NCBI GenBank assembly: GCA_012271225.1
Contig: JAAXGS010000036.1
Location: forward strand, 1 to 19,551
Length of the DNA: 19,551 nt
Source of the DNA: Dehalococcoidia bacterium
Lineage (GTDB): Bacteria; Chloroflexota; Dehalococcoidia; UBA6926
Direction: 5' to 3'
In this document: positions 1 to 7,611 of the stretch, in pieces
Position numbering within the stretch: the stretch's first letter is position 1
Layout: every line of letters begins with the position of its first letter
Notes under the pieces: model-generated
The model's input: the letters and a program-made list of their open reading frames with translations, nothing else
What the model was told of the DNA's origin: nothing
Database searches by the model: none
Program-made: the position numbers and the translations under genes

Positions 1-2197
1 TGAACGGCACGCTGTCCATCCGGACGCCAACGGCGTCCGCGATCGCGTTGGCAATTGCGGGCAGCGTGGTGATATTCGCGTGCTCGCCAACGGCCTTGAC
101 GCGGTACGCGCCGCGCCCCTCATCGGTCGTGACGATGCCGACGCGCAACTCCGGAATGTCCTGTTCCGTCGGAATCTTGAAATCGGCGAACGAGGGGTTC
201 GTCACGCGCCCCCCCTCGTCAACCGTCAGTTCCTCCATCATGGCGAATCCGTAGGCGTTGATCATGCCCCCTTGAATCTGGCCGTAGAACCCCACCGGAT
301 TGATGATTCGGGAGGTGTCATGGACGGCGGTGATGGCGCGCACGCGCGGCTGCCCGGTTTCACGGTCGATCTCCACCTCCGCCACCTGAGCCACGAAGGA
401 CGTGTACGGGCTCTGCGTTGCCTCATCCAGGCGGCCCAGGCCGGACACCGGCTCCCCCGCCCGTTCCGCGATGCGCTCCATGGGCGCCGATTCGCCGGAG
501 CGGGAGTTCACAAGAGCGCCCGCCTCAAACTCAACGATGTCCTCGTCCCACCCCTGAAATTCGGCCGCAAGGCGCTTCAACTTGCCCTTGACATCCTCTG
601 CCGCCATGTGCCCTGACTCGGTGATGATGAAGCTGCCGCGGCTGCCGCCAACCCCCGTGTCAAACTCCGCCTGATCCGTATTGAAGGGGACGACCGTGAC
701 GCGAGACACATCGATGCCCAGTTCATCCGCCGTCACCTGCTGCGCCATTGTGTAGGTTCCCATGCCGGGGTCATAGATGGAGTTTGCCGCGACAACAGAG
801 CCGTCGGCGTGGACAGTGATGCCCATCGTGGTTTGCCCGCCGCCCTGGGAGCGGTGCCCGAACGCGATTCCCCTGCCGACATTGTCCGGCTTGGGGCTGC
901 CCCAGCGTGAGAGCCGCGCCGCCTCATGCAGCACCTCCTCCGCCTTGACGTCCAGATAGGTATGCCCCACCGGCGTCTCATCGCCGTCCCGGATGACGTT
1001 CTTAAGGCGCAACTCCAGGGGGTCCATGCCGAGTCTCTGCGCAATGAGGTCCATGTGCGATTCCCCCGCGAAAATGCCCTGCACCTCGCCGGGTGATCTG
1101 TGGAATCCGCACGGGACGGTGTTGGTGTACACCTGATAGGCGTTGATCTGAACGTGGGGAATCCTGTACGGCCCGGCGATCTCCGCGATGCCGGGGAGAT
1201 TTGAGCCGGGAACGGGTTTGTAGCCCCCGTACGCTCCGGAGTTGAAATAGACCTCCGCCTCCCACGCGGTGAGCGCGCCATCGTTTTTGACGCCCGCCCG
1301 GACACGCATTGCGCTCTCATGGCGCGGATTCATCGCGGAGAACTCCTCCGCGTAGTCCAGCGCAAGCTTGACCGGCCGCCCGGTCTTCCGTGCGAGGAAG
1401 TAGCAGATCGGCGCGCCGGTGATGTCGCCCTTCCCGCCAAAATCGCCGCCGACGTAGGCGTAGTTCACCGTGACGTTGTCGGCAGGCTCGCCGATGACCC
1501 GGGCCAATGCCCTGTGGTTGGCGAACGGCGACTTTGATCCCAGCCAGACCTGCACGCGGCCGGTCTCATCGATCCAGACGATGGTGTTGTGAACCTCAAG
1601 GTAGCCCTGATGGGTGCGAGGAGTCGTGTAGACGTGCTCGACGATTACGTCCGCGTCCCGAAATCCCTCTGCAACGTCGCCCTTGCCCCACGCGCCCTTC
1701 GCAAAGATGTTGGAGGGGGTCTCCATCGGCGCGGGAATCCCGAAGTAGGAGTTGAACTCCGGGTGGAGAACGGGCGCGTCATGCGCCCGCGCCTCATCCA
1801 TCGTGACGGCGGCGGGCAACTCCTCGTACTCCACGTCGATCAGCGCCAGCGCCTGCTCCGCGATGTCCTCGTCCTCGGCCGCGACGGCGGCGACCTTGTC
1901 GCCGATGTAGCGGGCGGCATCGAATGTGAGCAGCGGCTCATCGACTATTCGCTTGCCGATCCGCATCCCGTCAACCTCATCGGGCGTCAGGACGGCGTGG
2001 ACGCCGGGCAGCGCCAGCGCGGCGGACGCATCGATGGACGTGATCCTCGCGTGCGGGTACGGAGAGCGGAGAATCTTGCACCACAGGGTGCCCGGCAGGG
2101 TGACGTCAAGCGAGTACTGCCCTGTCCCGGTGGTCTTGTCCAGGCCGTCCGACCGGGCGATTGACGCCCCGACGGCGGGCGATTGCGCTAATGCCAT
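1..2197 (-). CDS. Xanthine dehydrogenase family molybdopterin-binding (large) subunit, 3' end cut by window edge
   Basis: I translated the minus strand from an ATG at 2197 and the frame stays open to the window edge, about 732 codons. It starts MALAQSPAVGASIARSDGLD, an N-terminal a/b-hammerhead domain as in aldehyde oxidase/xanthine dehydrogenase large chains. Landmarks are GGDFGGK at about residues 250-256, a glycine/glutamine loop GGGQTTMG, GVGGSRGS, and near the end KAVGEHANI, whose Glu (about 705) sits where the catalytic base of the family lies. Family members are usually about 750-800 residues, so only the tail is missing. It lacks the AYRCSFR loop of true CO dehydrogenase; the matching stretch reads CGFHRSPGE. 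It is therefore a hydroxylase of unknown substrate. A GGGAG ribosome site lies about 9 bases before the ATG. The iron-sulfur and FAD subunits are not upstream and may lie beyond the left edge. Open frames on the plus strand here are shadows. Confidence 0.93.
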   Translation of the reverse strand, partial: MALAQSPAVGASIARSDGLDKTTGTGQYSLDVTLPGTLWCKILRSPYPHARITSIDASAALALPGVHAVLTPDEVDGMRIGKRIVDEPLLTFDAARYIGDKVAAVAAEDEDIAEQALALIDVEYEELPAAVTMDEARAHDAPVLHPEFNSYFGIPAPMETPSNIFAKGAWGKGDVAEGFRDADVIVEHVYTTPRTHQGYLEVHNTIVWIDETGRVQVWLGSKSPFANHRALARVIGEPADNVTVNYAYVGGDFGGKGDITGAPICYFLARKTGRPVKLALDYAEEFSAMNPRHESAMRVRAGVKNDGALTAWEAEVYFNSGAYGGYKPVPGSNLPGIAEIAGPYRIPHVQINAYQVYTNTVPCGFHRSPGEVQGIFAGESHMDLIAQRLGMDPLELRLKNVIRDGDETPVGHTYLDVKAEEVLHEAARLSRWGSPKPDNVGRGIAFGHRSQGGGQTTMGITVHADGSVVAANSIYDPGMGTYTMAQQVTADELGIDVSRVTVVPFNTDQAEFDTGVGGSRGSFIITESGHMAAEDVKGKLKRLAAEFQGWDEDIVEFEAGALVNSRSGESAPMERIAERAGEPVSGLGRLDEATQSPYTSFVAQVAEVEIDRETGQPRVRAITAVHDTSRIINPVGFYGQIQGGMINAYGFAMMEELTVDEGGRVTNPSFADFKIPTEQDIPELRVGIVTTDEGRGAYRVKAVGEHANITTLPAIANAIADAVGVRMDSVPF

Positions 2198-2251
2198 TAT
2201 CCTTGTCTCCCTGCCCAGGTGATGTCAGTGGTCCTGTTCCCTGTCCCCGAG

Positions 2252-2323
2252 AAAATCACACGCGATGCGGGCGGACAGGCCCCGGACTGCTGCGGGATGA
2301 CCCACTGCCCGCCCTGTGATTCC
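2252..2323 (-). promoter_or_regulatory. Candidate structured 5' leader of the molybdoenzyme gene
   Basis: Read on the minus strand, AATCACA (2321-2315) pairs with TGTGATT (2260-2254), extended by two G-U pairs. Directly inside, GGGCGGGCAG (2314-2305) pairs with CTGTCCGCCC (2278-2269) through ten pairs, one of them G-U. An 8-base bulge (2268-2261) lies only on the 3' side. The 26-base apical loop holds a small GGG-TCAT-CCC hairpin. The three wobbles would be A-C mismatches on the plus strand, so the fold favours a minus-strand RNA. The 3' arm CCTGTCC (2279-2273) can instead pair perfectly with GGACAGG (2246-2240), nearer the ribosome site. This is a fold made by eye; I do not recognise it as a known riboswitch class. 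Confidence 0.5.
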
Positions 2324-2331
2324 TGTCACGC

Positions 2332-2337
2332 AGTATA
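2332..2337 (-). promoter_or_regulatory. Putative -10 box (TATACT) for the molybdoenzyme gene
   Basis: The minus strand reads CTATACTG here. A start about 7 bases downstream (near 2325) would put the folded leader at the very 5' end of the transcript. No convincing -35 hexamer lies 16-18 bases upstream. The same CTATACTG octamer precedes the ABC ATPase gene at about 11479-11486. Confidence 0.35.
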
Positions 2338-2427
2338 GGGGAATCCCGGCTGCGGCTGCCAGTGGGACGCATGGCGTGGGGAGTTGTGCGCAGACACTGA
2401 CGCGAGGGGCGCTCCACGCCGCCGTGT

Positions 2428-2455
2428 TTGAAATCTCACAGCGTGCATGTATGCT
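2428..2455 (+). promoter_or_regulatory. Putative sigma-70-type promoter for the yjbQ-hpnCDE operon
   Basis: TTGAAA (2428-2433) and TATGCT (2450-2455) are separated by 16 bases, close to the consensus spacing. The predicted start near 2462 gives a leader of about 36 bases before the ATG at 2498. This is the best promoter-like pair in the 300-base divergent gap between the molybdoenzyme gene and yjbQ. I see no gene in that gap. Confidence 0.45.
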
Positions 2456-2497
2456 TGATAGTGACCCGTTGCATGCCCGTCGATGTGGAGTTACGCC

Positions 2498-3016
2498 ATG
2501 GAAGCCAGAGTAATGCCTTTATCCGGTTCGCAGCGCGGCGGCCTTGTGGGCAAGGGCTATATGAAGGTCTTTTCCTATGAGATCGCTCTCGAATCAAGCA
2601 AGGCCCCGGAATTCGTTGACGTTACGGACTGGGTGCAGAACATCGTTGAGGAGACCGGAGTGAGGTTCGGGACGGCAGTTGTGTACTCCACGCATACCAC
2701 CACATCCGTCGCGATCAATGAGAAGGAGCCCCTCCTGCTGGAGGATGTTGGCCATCTGCTGGAGCACTTTGCGCCCCGGGAAGGCGGGTATCTGCACAAC
2801 GATTTTGAAATGCGAACGGTCAACATGAATGGCGATGAATTTCCCAATGGCCACGCGCACTGCCAGCAGATCGTGCTCGGAACCAGTGAGACTATTCCCA
2901 TTGTGGGCAACCGCCTGCATCTGGGGGTGTATCAGAGGATCTTTTTTATTGAGCTTGACCGCCCGCGCCCCCGCCAGCTCGTCGTTCAGGTTATGGGGGT
3001 TCAGGAGGAGGACTGA
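2498..3016 (+). CDS. yjbQ: YjbQ/UPF0047 family protein
   Basis: The 172-residue product contains the hallmarks of the UPF0047/YjbQ family: YSTHTTTSVAINE, the acidic segment before HNDF, NGHAHCQQIVLG, and a C-terminal GVYQRIFFIELDRPRPRQ. Conserved His residues of this family are thought to line a metal site. Some members have been reported to have weak thiamine-phosphate synthase activity, but the physiological role is unsettled. I chose the ATG at 2498 because GGAG (2487-2490) lies seven bases before it. An internal ATG at 2561 (MKVFSYEIAL) would give the usual core length of about 140-150, so the first 21 residues are an extension or the start is later. The stop overlaps the hpnC start by one base (TGATG), implying translational coupling to squalene synthesis. 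Confidence 0.88.
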   Translation: MEARVMPLSGSQRGGLVGKGYMKVFSYEIALESSKAPEFVDVTDWVQNIVEETGVRFGTAVVYSTHTTTSVAINEKEPLLLEDVGHLLEHFAPREGGYLHNDFEMRTVNMNGDEFPNGHAHCQQIVLGTSETIPIVGNRLHLGVYQRIFFIELDRPRPRQLVVQVMGVQEED

Positions 3017-3900
3017 TGCGGACGCGCGCGCCGGCCGCCATCCCGTCTGCCCTGGAATCGGCCTACCGCGAGTGCGTCGCCGTCGCCCGGTCTCACTACG
3101 AGAACTTCCCCGTCGCGTCACGCCTGCTGCCGTCTGATCTGCTCCCGCACGTCTCCGCCGTCTATGCGTATTGCCGCGGCGTGGATGACCTGGGCGACGC
3201 GGCTCAGGGGGACAGGCTCGCGCTGCTTGACGACTGGGAGACGCAGCTTGACGCCTGCTATAACGGAACGCCGACGGAGCCGCGCCTCCGCGCGCTTCAG
3301 CACACAATTGCGGCCTTTGATCTTGAGCCGCAGCCGTTCCGTGACCTCATTACGGCCAATCGTCTGGATCAGGGCGAATGCCGCTATGAGACATTCGATG
3401 ATCTCCTGAACTATTGCCGATACTCCGCAAACCCGGTTGGGCATCTGTACCTGGCGCTCATGGGCTACAGCGACCCCGAGCGGCGGGCGCTCTCCGATGC
3501 CACGTGCACTGCCCTGCAACTCGCCAACTTCTGGCAGGATGTCCGGCGCGACTTTGCGCTGGGGCGCGTCTACATTCCCCAAGAGGATATGCGCGCGTTC
3601 GGCTACACCGAGGATGAACTGCGGAACGGTCAGTGCACGCCCGCGTTCCGTGAGCTCATGGCGTTTCAGGTCTCACGCGCGCGCCGCCTGTTCGCCGAGG
3701 GTCTGCCCCTTGTGGATATGCTGCGGGGAATCGCGCGGCTGCACGTCAGGCTCTTCACGCTTGCGGGTCTGCGCGTCCTCGATGCCATTGAGAGGCAGAG
3801 ATTTGACGTCCTGGCCCGGAGGCCTACGGTTTCAACGGCGTGGAAAACGTGGCTGGTGGCGCGGACGTGGCTGCTGATGAAGGTCACACGGCAGATCTGA
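3016..3900 (+). CDS. hpnC: Hydroxysqualene synthase HpnC
   Basis: This is a 294-residue all-helical trans-isoprenyl diphosphate synthase of the squalene/phytoene synthase family. The first aspartate-rich motif is DDLGD (57-61) and the second is QDVRRD, with DVRRD at about 175-179. The early segment HYENFPVASRLLP is typical of HpnC rather than HpnD or phytoene synthase. Known role of the family: HpnC turns presqualene diphosphate, made by HpnD, into hydroxysqualene. It is translated from an ATG overlapping the yjbQ stop by one base, with a strong AGGAGGAG ribosome site at 3003-3010. hpnD follows after 33 bases. Both metal-binding motifs are intact, so it should be active. Assignment as HpnC rather than a generic squalene synthase rests on the paired hpnD and hpnE. 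Confidence 0.94.
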   Translation: MRTRAPAAIPSALESAYRECVAVARSHYENFPVASRLLPSDLLPHVSAVYAYCRGVDDLGDAAQGDRLALLDDWETQLDACYNGTPTEPRLRALQHTIAAFDLEPQPFRDLITANRLDQGECRYETFDDLLNYCRYSANPVGHLYLALMGYSDPERRALSDATCTALQLANFWQDVRRDFALGRVYIPQEDMRAFGYTEDELRNGQCTPAFRELMAFQVSRARRLFAEGLPLVDMLRGIARLHVRLFTLAGLRVLDAIERQRFDVLARRPTVSTAWKTWLVARTWLLMKVTRQI

Positions 3901-3933
3901 CACGCGGATCGACGGACAACGGGGGAAGAATCA

Positions 3934-4818
3934 GTGACGATGCCGGCGCCGGTAGAGGCGTATGAACACTGCCGCCGCGTGACAAAGGAGGCGGCCGGTA
4001 ATTTCTACTACGCCTTCATTACGCTGCCCCGCCGTCGACGCCGCGCCATGTATGCCGCCTACGCCTACTGCCGCCTGTGCGATGACCTTGCGGACGATGA
4101 TCTGCCCCTTCCACAAAAGGCCCGGCAGATTCAGGAGATCGGCGAGAGGCTTCTTGAGGCCAAGAACGGCAGGCCGCAGGGGCCGGTCTTTGAAGCGCTG
4201 GCGCATGCCGCCGCCGAGTATGAGATTTCCTTTGACGATCTGGCAGAGGTCGCTAAGGGTGTGGAGATGGACCTCACTGTGTCCCGCTACCGGACCTTTG
4301 AGGACCTTGCGGCCTACTGCTATCGCGTCGCCTCGGTGGTCGGCCTGATCTGCATCCGCATCTGCGGCTACAACGACCCCCGCGCCCGCGAGTACGCCAT
4401 CGATCTGGGACTCGCCATGCAGCTGACCAATATCCTGCGTGACGTCCGGGAGGACGCGGAGCGCGGCCGCATCTACATTCCCCAGGAGGATATGGAACGA
4501 TTCAACTACTCCGAGGAGGAACTCATGGCGGGAACGGTCAATGACCGGTTCCGTGAGCTGATGGCGTTTGAGCTGGCGCGGGCGCGCGAGCATTTCACAA
4601 GCGGCAAGCGCCTGATCACGCTGCTCCCCGTTCGAACACGCGCCTTCCCGGCGGTCCTTGGCGGTCTGTATGAGCGACTGCTGGATCGGATTGAGAGCCG
4701 ACGCTACAACGTGTTCGCGGGACGTGTGGGATTGACGACACGGGAGAAGATCGCCCTGGCGGTGCGGCTGTGGATTCAAAGTTACGTCCCGATGGAGCGC
4801 GTGGCCACTGCGTGGTGA
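3934..4818 (+). CDS. hpnD: Presqualene diphosphate synthase HpnD
   Basis: This is the second squalene/phytoene synthase paralogue of the operon, also 294 residues. Motifs are CRLCDDLADDD (first Asp-rich motif at about 50-54) and NILRDVREDAERGRIYIP (DVRED at about 170-174), the pattern usual in HpnD and plant-type phytoene synthases. In the HpnCDE route it condenses two farnesyl diphosphates to presqualene diphosphate. I took the GTG at 3934 because GGGGGA (3921-3926) lies seven bases upstream; the in-frame ATG at 3940 would be thirteen bases away. The 3' end overlaps hpnE by up to 49 bases. Phytoene synthase is the alternative reading, but pairing with hpnC and an HpnE-type oxidoreductase argues for squalene. 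Confidence 0.93.
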   Translation: MTMPAPVEAYEHCRRVTKEAAGNFYYAFITLPRRRRRAMYAAYAYCRLCDDLADDDLPLPQKARQIQEIGERLLEAKNGRPQGPVFEALAHAAAEYEISFDDLAEVAKGVEMDLTVSRYRTFEDLAAYCYRVASVVGLICIRICGYNDPRAREYAIDLGLAMQLTNILRDVREDAERGRIYIPQEDMERFNYSEEELMAGTVNDRFRELMAFELARAREHFTSGKRLITLLPVRTRAFPAVLGGLYERLLDRIESRRYNVFAGRVGLTTREKIALAVRLWIQSYVPMERVATAW

Positions 4819-6167
4819 TTGGGGGCGGGCTGGCGGGGCTGTCCGCCGCCTGCGCTCTTGCCGATCACGGCTTCACGGTCACCCTTATCGAACGGCGCGC
4901 CTATCTGGGCGGCCGCGCGTTTTCGTTCCATGACCCCGCAACGGGCCGTGAACTGGATAATGGCCAACACGTGTACCTCCGCTGCTGCACCGCATACACC
5001 GGCTTTCTCCGGCAGATCGGCGCGTTTGACCGGACGGTGTTGCAGCGGCGCCTGCGCGTGGCAGTGGCGAACAGGACGGGAAAGACCGGAACCCTGACCT
5101 CCACGCCCCTCCTTCCTGCCCCGCTTGATCTGCTGCCGTCCCTGCTCACGTTTCCCCATCTCGGCGTGAAGGACCGGCTCCGCGTGATGCGCGGGATGTT
5201 CAGCGTCCGCACGACAAACCGGGAGGCGAACCGGGAAGCGCTGGAATCCATGACGTTTCGGGCCTGGCTCATGGCGCATGGGCAGTCGCCCGCGGCCATC
5301 ACCGCCCTGTGGGAGCTCATCACCCTGCCCATTCTCAATGACAGGACGGACGCCGTCAGCGCGTACATGGGGATCATGGCTCTCCAGGACTCGCTGCTTG
5401 CCGGCAAGGGGATGGCGGATCTGGGCTACTCCCGTGTCGGACTTTCAACCCTGGTTGGCGAGGGATCACGGGCATATATCGAGAGCCGCGGAGGGCGTCT
5501 GCTGACGGGACGCAGGGCATCACGCATCACGATCCGAGAGGGCCGAGCGGCGGGCATTGAGGTCGGCGATGAGGCGATACCGGCGGACGCGGTGATCTGC
5601 GCCACGCCGTGGGACGCGCTCCCTCCGCTGCGCGCGGACAGCAAGAACACGGGGACAGAGGAAAACACTCCGGATTGTGACGCGCCGAATCTGGAATGGG
5701 CGCCCATTGTTGGGCTGCACGTCGGGTATGACCGCCCCGTGATGTCTGAGCCGTTCCTGGCCGTTGTCGACAGCCCGGTTCAGTGGATATTCAACCGATC
5801 CGTGATGAATGGCTCAACGGACGCGGCCACGCAGTTGCTGATCTCAATCAGCGCCGCATGGCAAGAGGCGGATATGTCCGCGGATCAGCTCAGGGAGATG
5901 GCCGACGCGGAGCTGAGGGCCATCCTGCCCGCCGCGGCGGATGCCGCCATGACCTGGTTTCGCGCCGTCAAGCAGCCGCAGGCAACGTTCCGCTGCTTGC
6001 CCGGCGCGCAGGCGCGGAGACCGTCACAACGAACGGCCATACCGGGACTGTTCCTGGCGGGTGATTGGACGCAAACCGGCTGGCCCGCCACGATGGAGTC
6101 GGCCGTGCGGAGCGGCGTTATGGCCGCGGCGGAGGTCGATGCCTTTCTCCCCCGGACCGGCGTCTGA
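4770..6167 (+). CDS. hpnE: Hydroxysqualene dehydroxylase HpnE (FAD-dependent)
   Basis: The 465-residue protein has an N-terminal Rossmann FAD motif, VVIGGGLAGLSAA (GGGLAG at 18-23), ending its second strand at Glu41, followed by LGGRAFSF and LDNGQHVY. The C-terminal FAD signature GLFLAGDWTQTGWPATMESAVRSG closes the fold. This is the phytoene-desaturase-like amine oxidase architecture. Directly after hpnC and hpnD it fits HpnE, which reduces hydroxysqualene to squalene. The GTG at 4770 gives a 49-base overlap with hpnD and no obvious ribosome site. A GTG at 4812 or 4815 would start right at the FAD motif and overlap the hpnD stop by only a few bases, with GGAG at 4794-4797. The start is therefore uncertain. 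No squalene-hopene cyclase follows. Confidence 0.92.
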   Translation: MDSKLRPDGARGHCVVIGGGLAGLSAACALADHGFTVTLIERRAYLGGRAFSFHDPATGRELDNGQHVYLRCCTAYTGFLRQIGAFDRTVLQRRLRVAVANRTGKTGTLTSTPLLPAPLDLLPSLLTFPHLGVKDRLRVMRGMFSVRTTNREANREALESMTFRAWLMAHGQSPAAITALWELITLPILNDRTDAVSAYMGIMALQDSLLAGKGMADLGYSRVGLSTLVGEGSRAYIESRGGRLLTGRRASRITIREGRAAGIEVGDEAIPADAVICATPWDALPPLRADSKNTGTEENTPDCDAPNLEWAPIVGLHVGYDRPVMSEPFLAVVDSPVQWIFNRSVMNGSTDAATQLLISISAAWQEADMSADQLREMADAELRAILPAAADAAMTWFRAVKQPQATFRCLPGAQARRPSQRTAIPGLFLAGDWTQTGWPATMESAVRSGVMAAAEVDAFLPRTGV

Positions 6168-6209
6168 GATTTCGGCTCCTGCCGGCGCGCGGGCGCGTCG
6201 AGGCGGGCG

Positions 6210-7493
6210 CTACCAGGGGGTGGAGTTTTCCGAATACACGTGGTCCGGCATGTTGTAGTTGATCTCCATTTCCGAGACGTTGGAGGCGTCCAACAGGCCG
6301 GTGAACTGCGTGAAGCTGTTGTGATTCGTGAACCGCGGCAGCCAGCGCGCCAGGAATGTGTGATACCGCGCCTGCAGCCTGAACAACGGCAGGACCCCGA
6401 AGGTTGACGTTCGGGGGTATCGAAGCTTGTCCGCGAACTCGGGCCCGATGATTGCGCGGGAGACGCGGAAGATGTATCGCGCAAGGCGCTGCCTCTCTCG
6501 CGGCGCTTTCATGCCAACAAGCAACGGCGCGGAGTTGATGAGAGAGTGCGCCATGACAACCGCTTCCGGGCCCGGCTCCGGCTCGCACATCACAGCGATG
6601 TTGAAGAGCGTCAGCGCGTCCTGTTCATCCGTGAACAGAATGCTCTCCGGGATTCCCAACAGGTGGCCCGCATAGCGCCACACGGCCATGAAACTCCGCC
6701 GCTCCTCATCGGTGAAGCGGGCGCCCAGCCTCTTCATGTGGTGGAGAAGCCGCGCGGAGAAACCCGCGATTCCCAAGCCCATATGCGCGGCGCTCAGCGG
6801 CACACCCCAGGCCGCCGTGTCCCAGTCTTCGGACTCATAGAGGAGCCTTCGGACCTGCGCGTGAACCAGCCGCAGCCGAAAACTGAGCTTGAGGCCGTCG
6901 CCGGAGCGCTTCAGACCGTCCGGCAGGAAGGATTCCAGCATCTGGCGATTGTTCTGCATCAGGCGTCTCAAACCCTGATCCCGGAGCCGGCCGGTGATGA
7001 AGAAGGACTTGCTGATGTTGGTGGCGAAGCCCTCAATCAGTGTTCCGCCCACAAAGGCCCCGAGAATGGCCCTGGAGTTCCGTATGAACATGCGGGACCC
7101 CGGCCGGAACTCATCATGGTTGACCCAACTCGGCGGCTCGTCCAGTGACGAGACAAGCCGTTGCACGCTTGCGGGAGCATTGGCCAACGCGCTGCCGCCG
7201 GGATCGTCCATTGCGGCCCGGATGAGCATGGCGGACTCCCTGCGGCCCAACCCCGCAAGCTCCTCGACCACCGCGTCGGCCTCCGGGTCGGCCACAAGGG
7301 TGTGCGCCACGTATTTGTCCGCGATCTCCGGGTTCACCAGGCGCGCGCGCTCATACCCGCTGATGTAGTCCGTCGGTATCGTCTGTTTCACCGCTTCGAT
7401 TGGCTGATCCTCCCCTGCTGGTTGGGGCGCAGTGCTGCGGGTTGCATGCCCGTCGGCGCCGGTGTTCCTCCGCGTTCGGCCTCGGTTGTCCAT
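6210..7493 (-). CDS. DUF2236/MpaB-family oxygenase (Lcp-like)
   Basis: This 427-residue protein is recognisable as the oxygenase MpaB/DUF2236 family, which includes the haem-b latex-clearing proteins (Lcp) that cleave polyisoprene. Supporting segments are RLVHAQVRRLL, with His211 at the conserved HA..R position that provides an axial haem ligand in Lcp, DTAAWGVPLSAAHMGLGIAGFS (about 225-246), and WRYAGHLLGIPE (272-283). The first 40 or so residues are polar and low in complexity and may be disordered, or the true start may be later, as only a weak AGAGTG lies before the ATG. There is no clear signal peptide or Tat motif, unlike secreted Lcp. It converges on hpnE with a 42-base gap. The substrate is unknown; an isoprenoid is a guess from context. 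Confidence 0.85.
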   Translation of the reverse strand: MDNRGRTRRNTGADGHATRSTAPQPAGEDQPIEAVKQTIPTDYISGYERARLVNPEIADKYVAHTLVADPEADAVVEELAGLGRRESAMLIRAAMDDPGGSALANAPASVQRLVSSLDEPPSWVNHDEFRPGSRMFIRNSRAILGAFVGGTLIEGFATNISKSFFITGRLRDQGLRRLMQNNRQMLESFLPDGLKRSGDGLKLSFRLRLVHAQVRRLLYESEDWDTAAWGVPLSAAHMGLGIAGFSARLLHHMKRLGARFTDEERRSFMAVWRYAGHLLGIPESILFTDEQDALTLFNIAVMCEPEPGPEAVVMAHSLINSAPLLVGMKAPRERQRLARYIFRVSRAIIGPEFADKLRYPRTSTFGVLPLFRLQARYHTFLARWLPRFTNHNSFTQFTGLLDASNVSEMEINYNMPDHVYSENSTPW

Positions 7494-7544
7494 GCGTCAC
7501 TCTGTGTATGAGGTTATTCGCTGCGGGGCGCAATAACGACGCTC

Positions 7545-7581
7545 CCCGCCACGTTCCATTATAGGCGTTGAGTGTGGCGGG
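7545..7581 (+). promoter_or_regulatory. Candidate leader hairpin upstream of the cysteine-cluster gene
   Basis: CCCGCCACGTTC (7545-7556) pairs with GAGTGTGGCGGG (7570-7581) as a 12-bp stem around a 13-base loop. The central two pairs are G-U and U-G on the plus strand, and would be mismatches on the minus strand. The hairpin ends 30 bases before the ATG at 7612. The 3' arm can also form a short GGCGG-GAATG-CCGCC hairpin (7576-7590). This 118-base gap separates divergent genes, and I see no strong promoter pair in it. Confidence 0.4.
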
Positions 7582-7611
7582 AATGCCGCCGCGAGGCGTC
7601 CGCAGTGTACC

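Noticed and set aside
80..616. 178-codon open frame on the plus strand
   Set aside because: It is antisense to the molybdoenzyme gene, whose minus-strand translation gives a clear family match in one uninterrupted frame from 2197 to 1. The plus-strand product resembles nothing and is a GC-rich shadow.
1589..2164. 191-codon open frame on the plus strand
   Set aside because: It is antisense to the N-terminal part of the same molybdoenzyme gene and shares its codon positions; no ribosome site or recognisable motif.
2221..2340. Cobalamin or molybdenum-cofactor riboswitch
   Set aside because: I looked for a B12 box and the conserved Moco-motif core. The region is structured, but the expected conserved strings are absent, so only an unclassified leader is reported.
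2316..2513. 65-codon open frame between the molybdoenzyme and yjbQ genes
   Set aside because: It crosses the yjbQ promoter and ribosome site, has no ribosome site of its own and gives a low-complexity product.
3931..4779. 282-codon frame on the minus strand
   Set aside because: It mirrors hpnD exactly, which has intact squalene-synthase motifs on the plus strand.
7560..7565. TATAGG as a -10 box for the cysteine-cluster gene
   Set aside because: It lies in the loop of the 12-bp hairpin and has no -35 partner at 16-18 bases.
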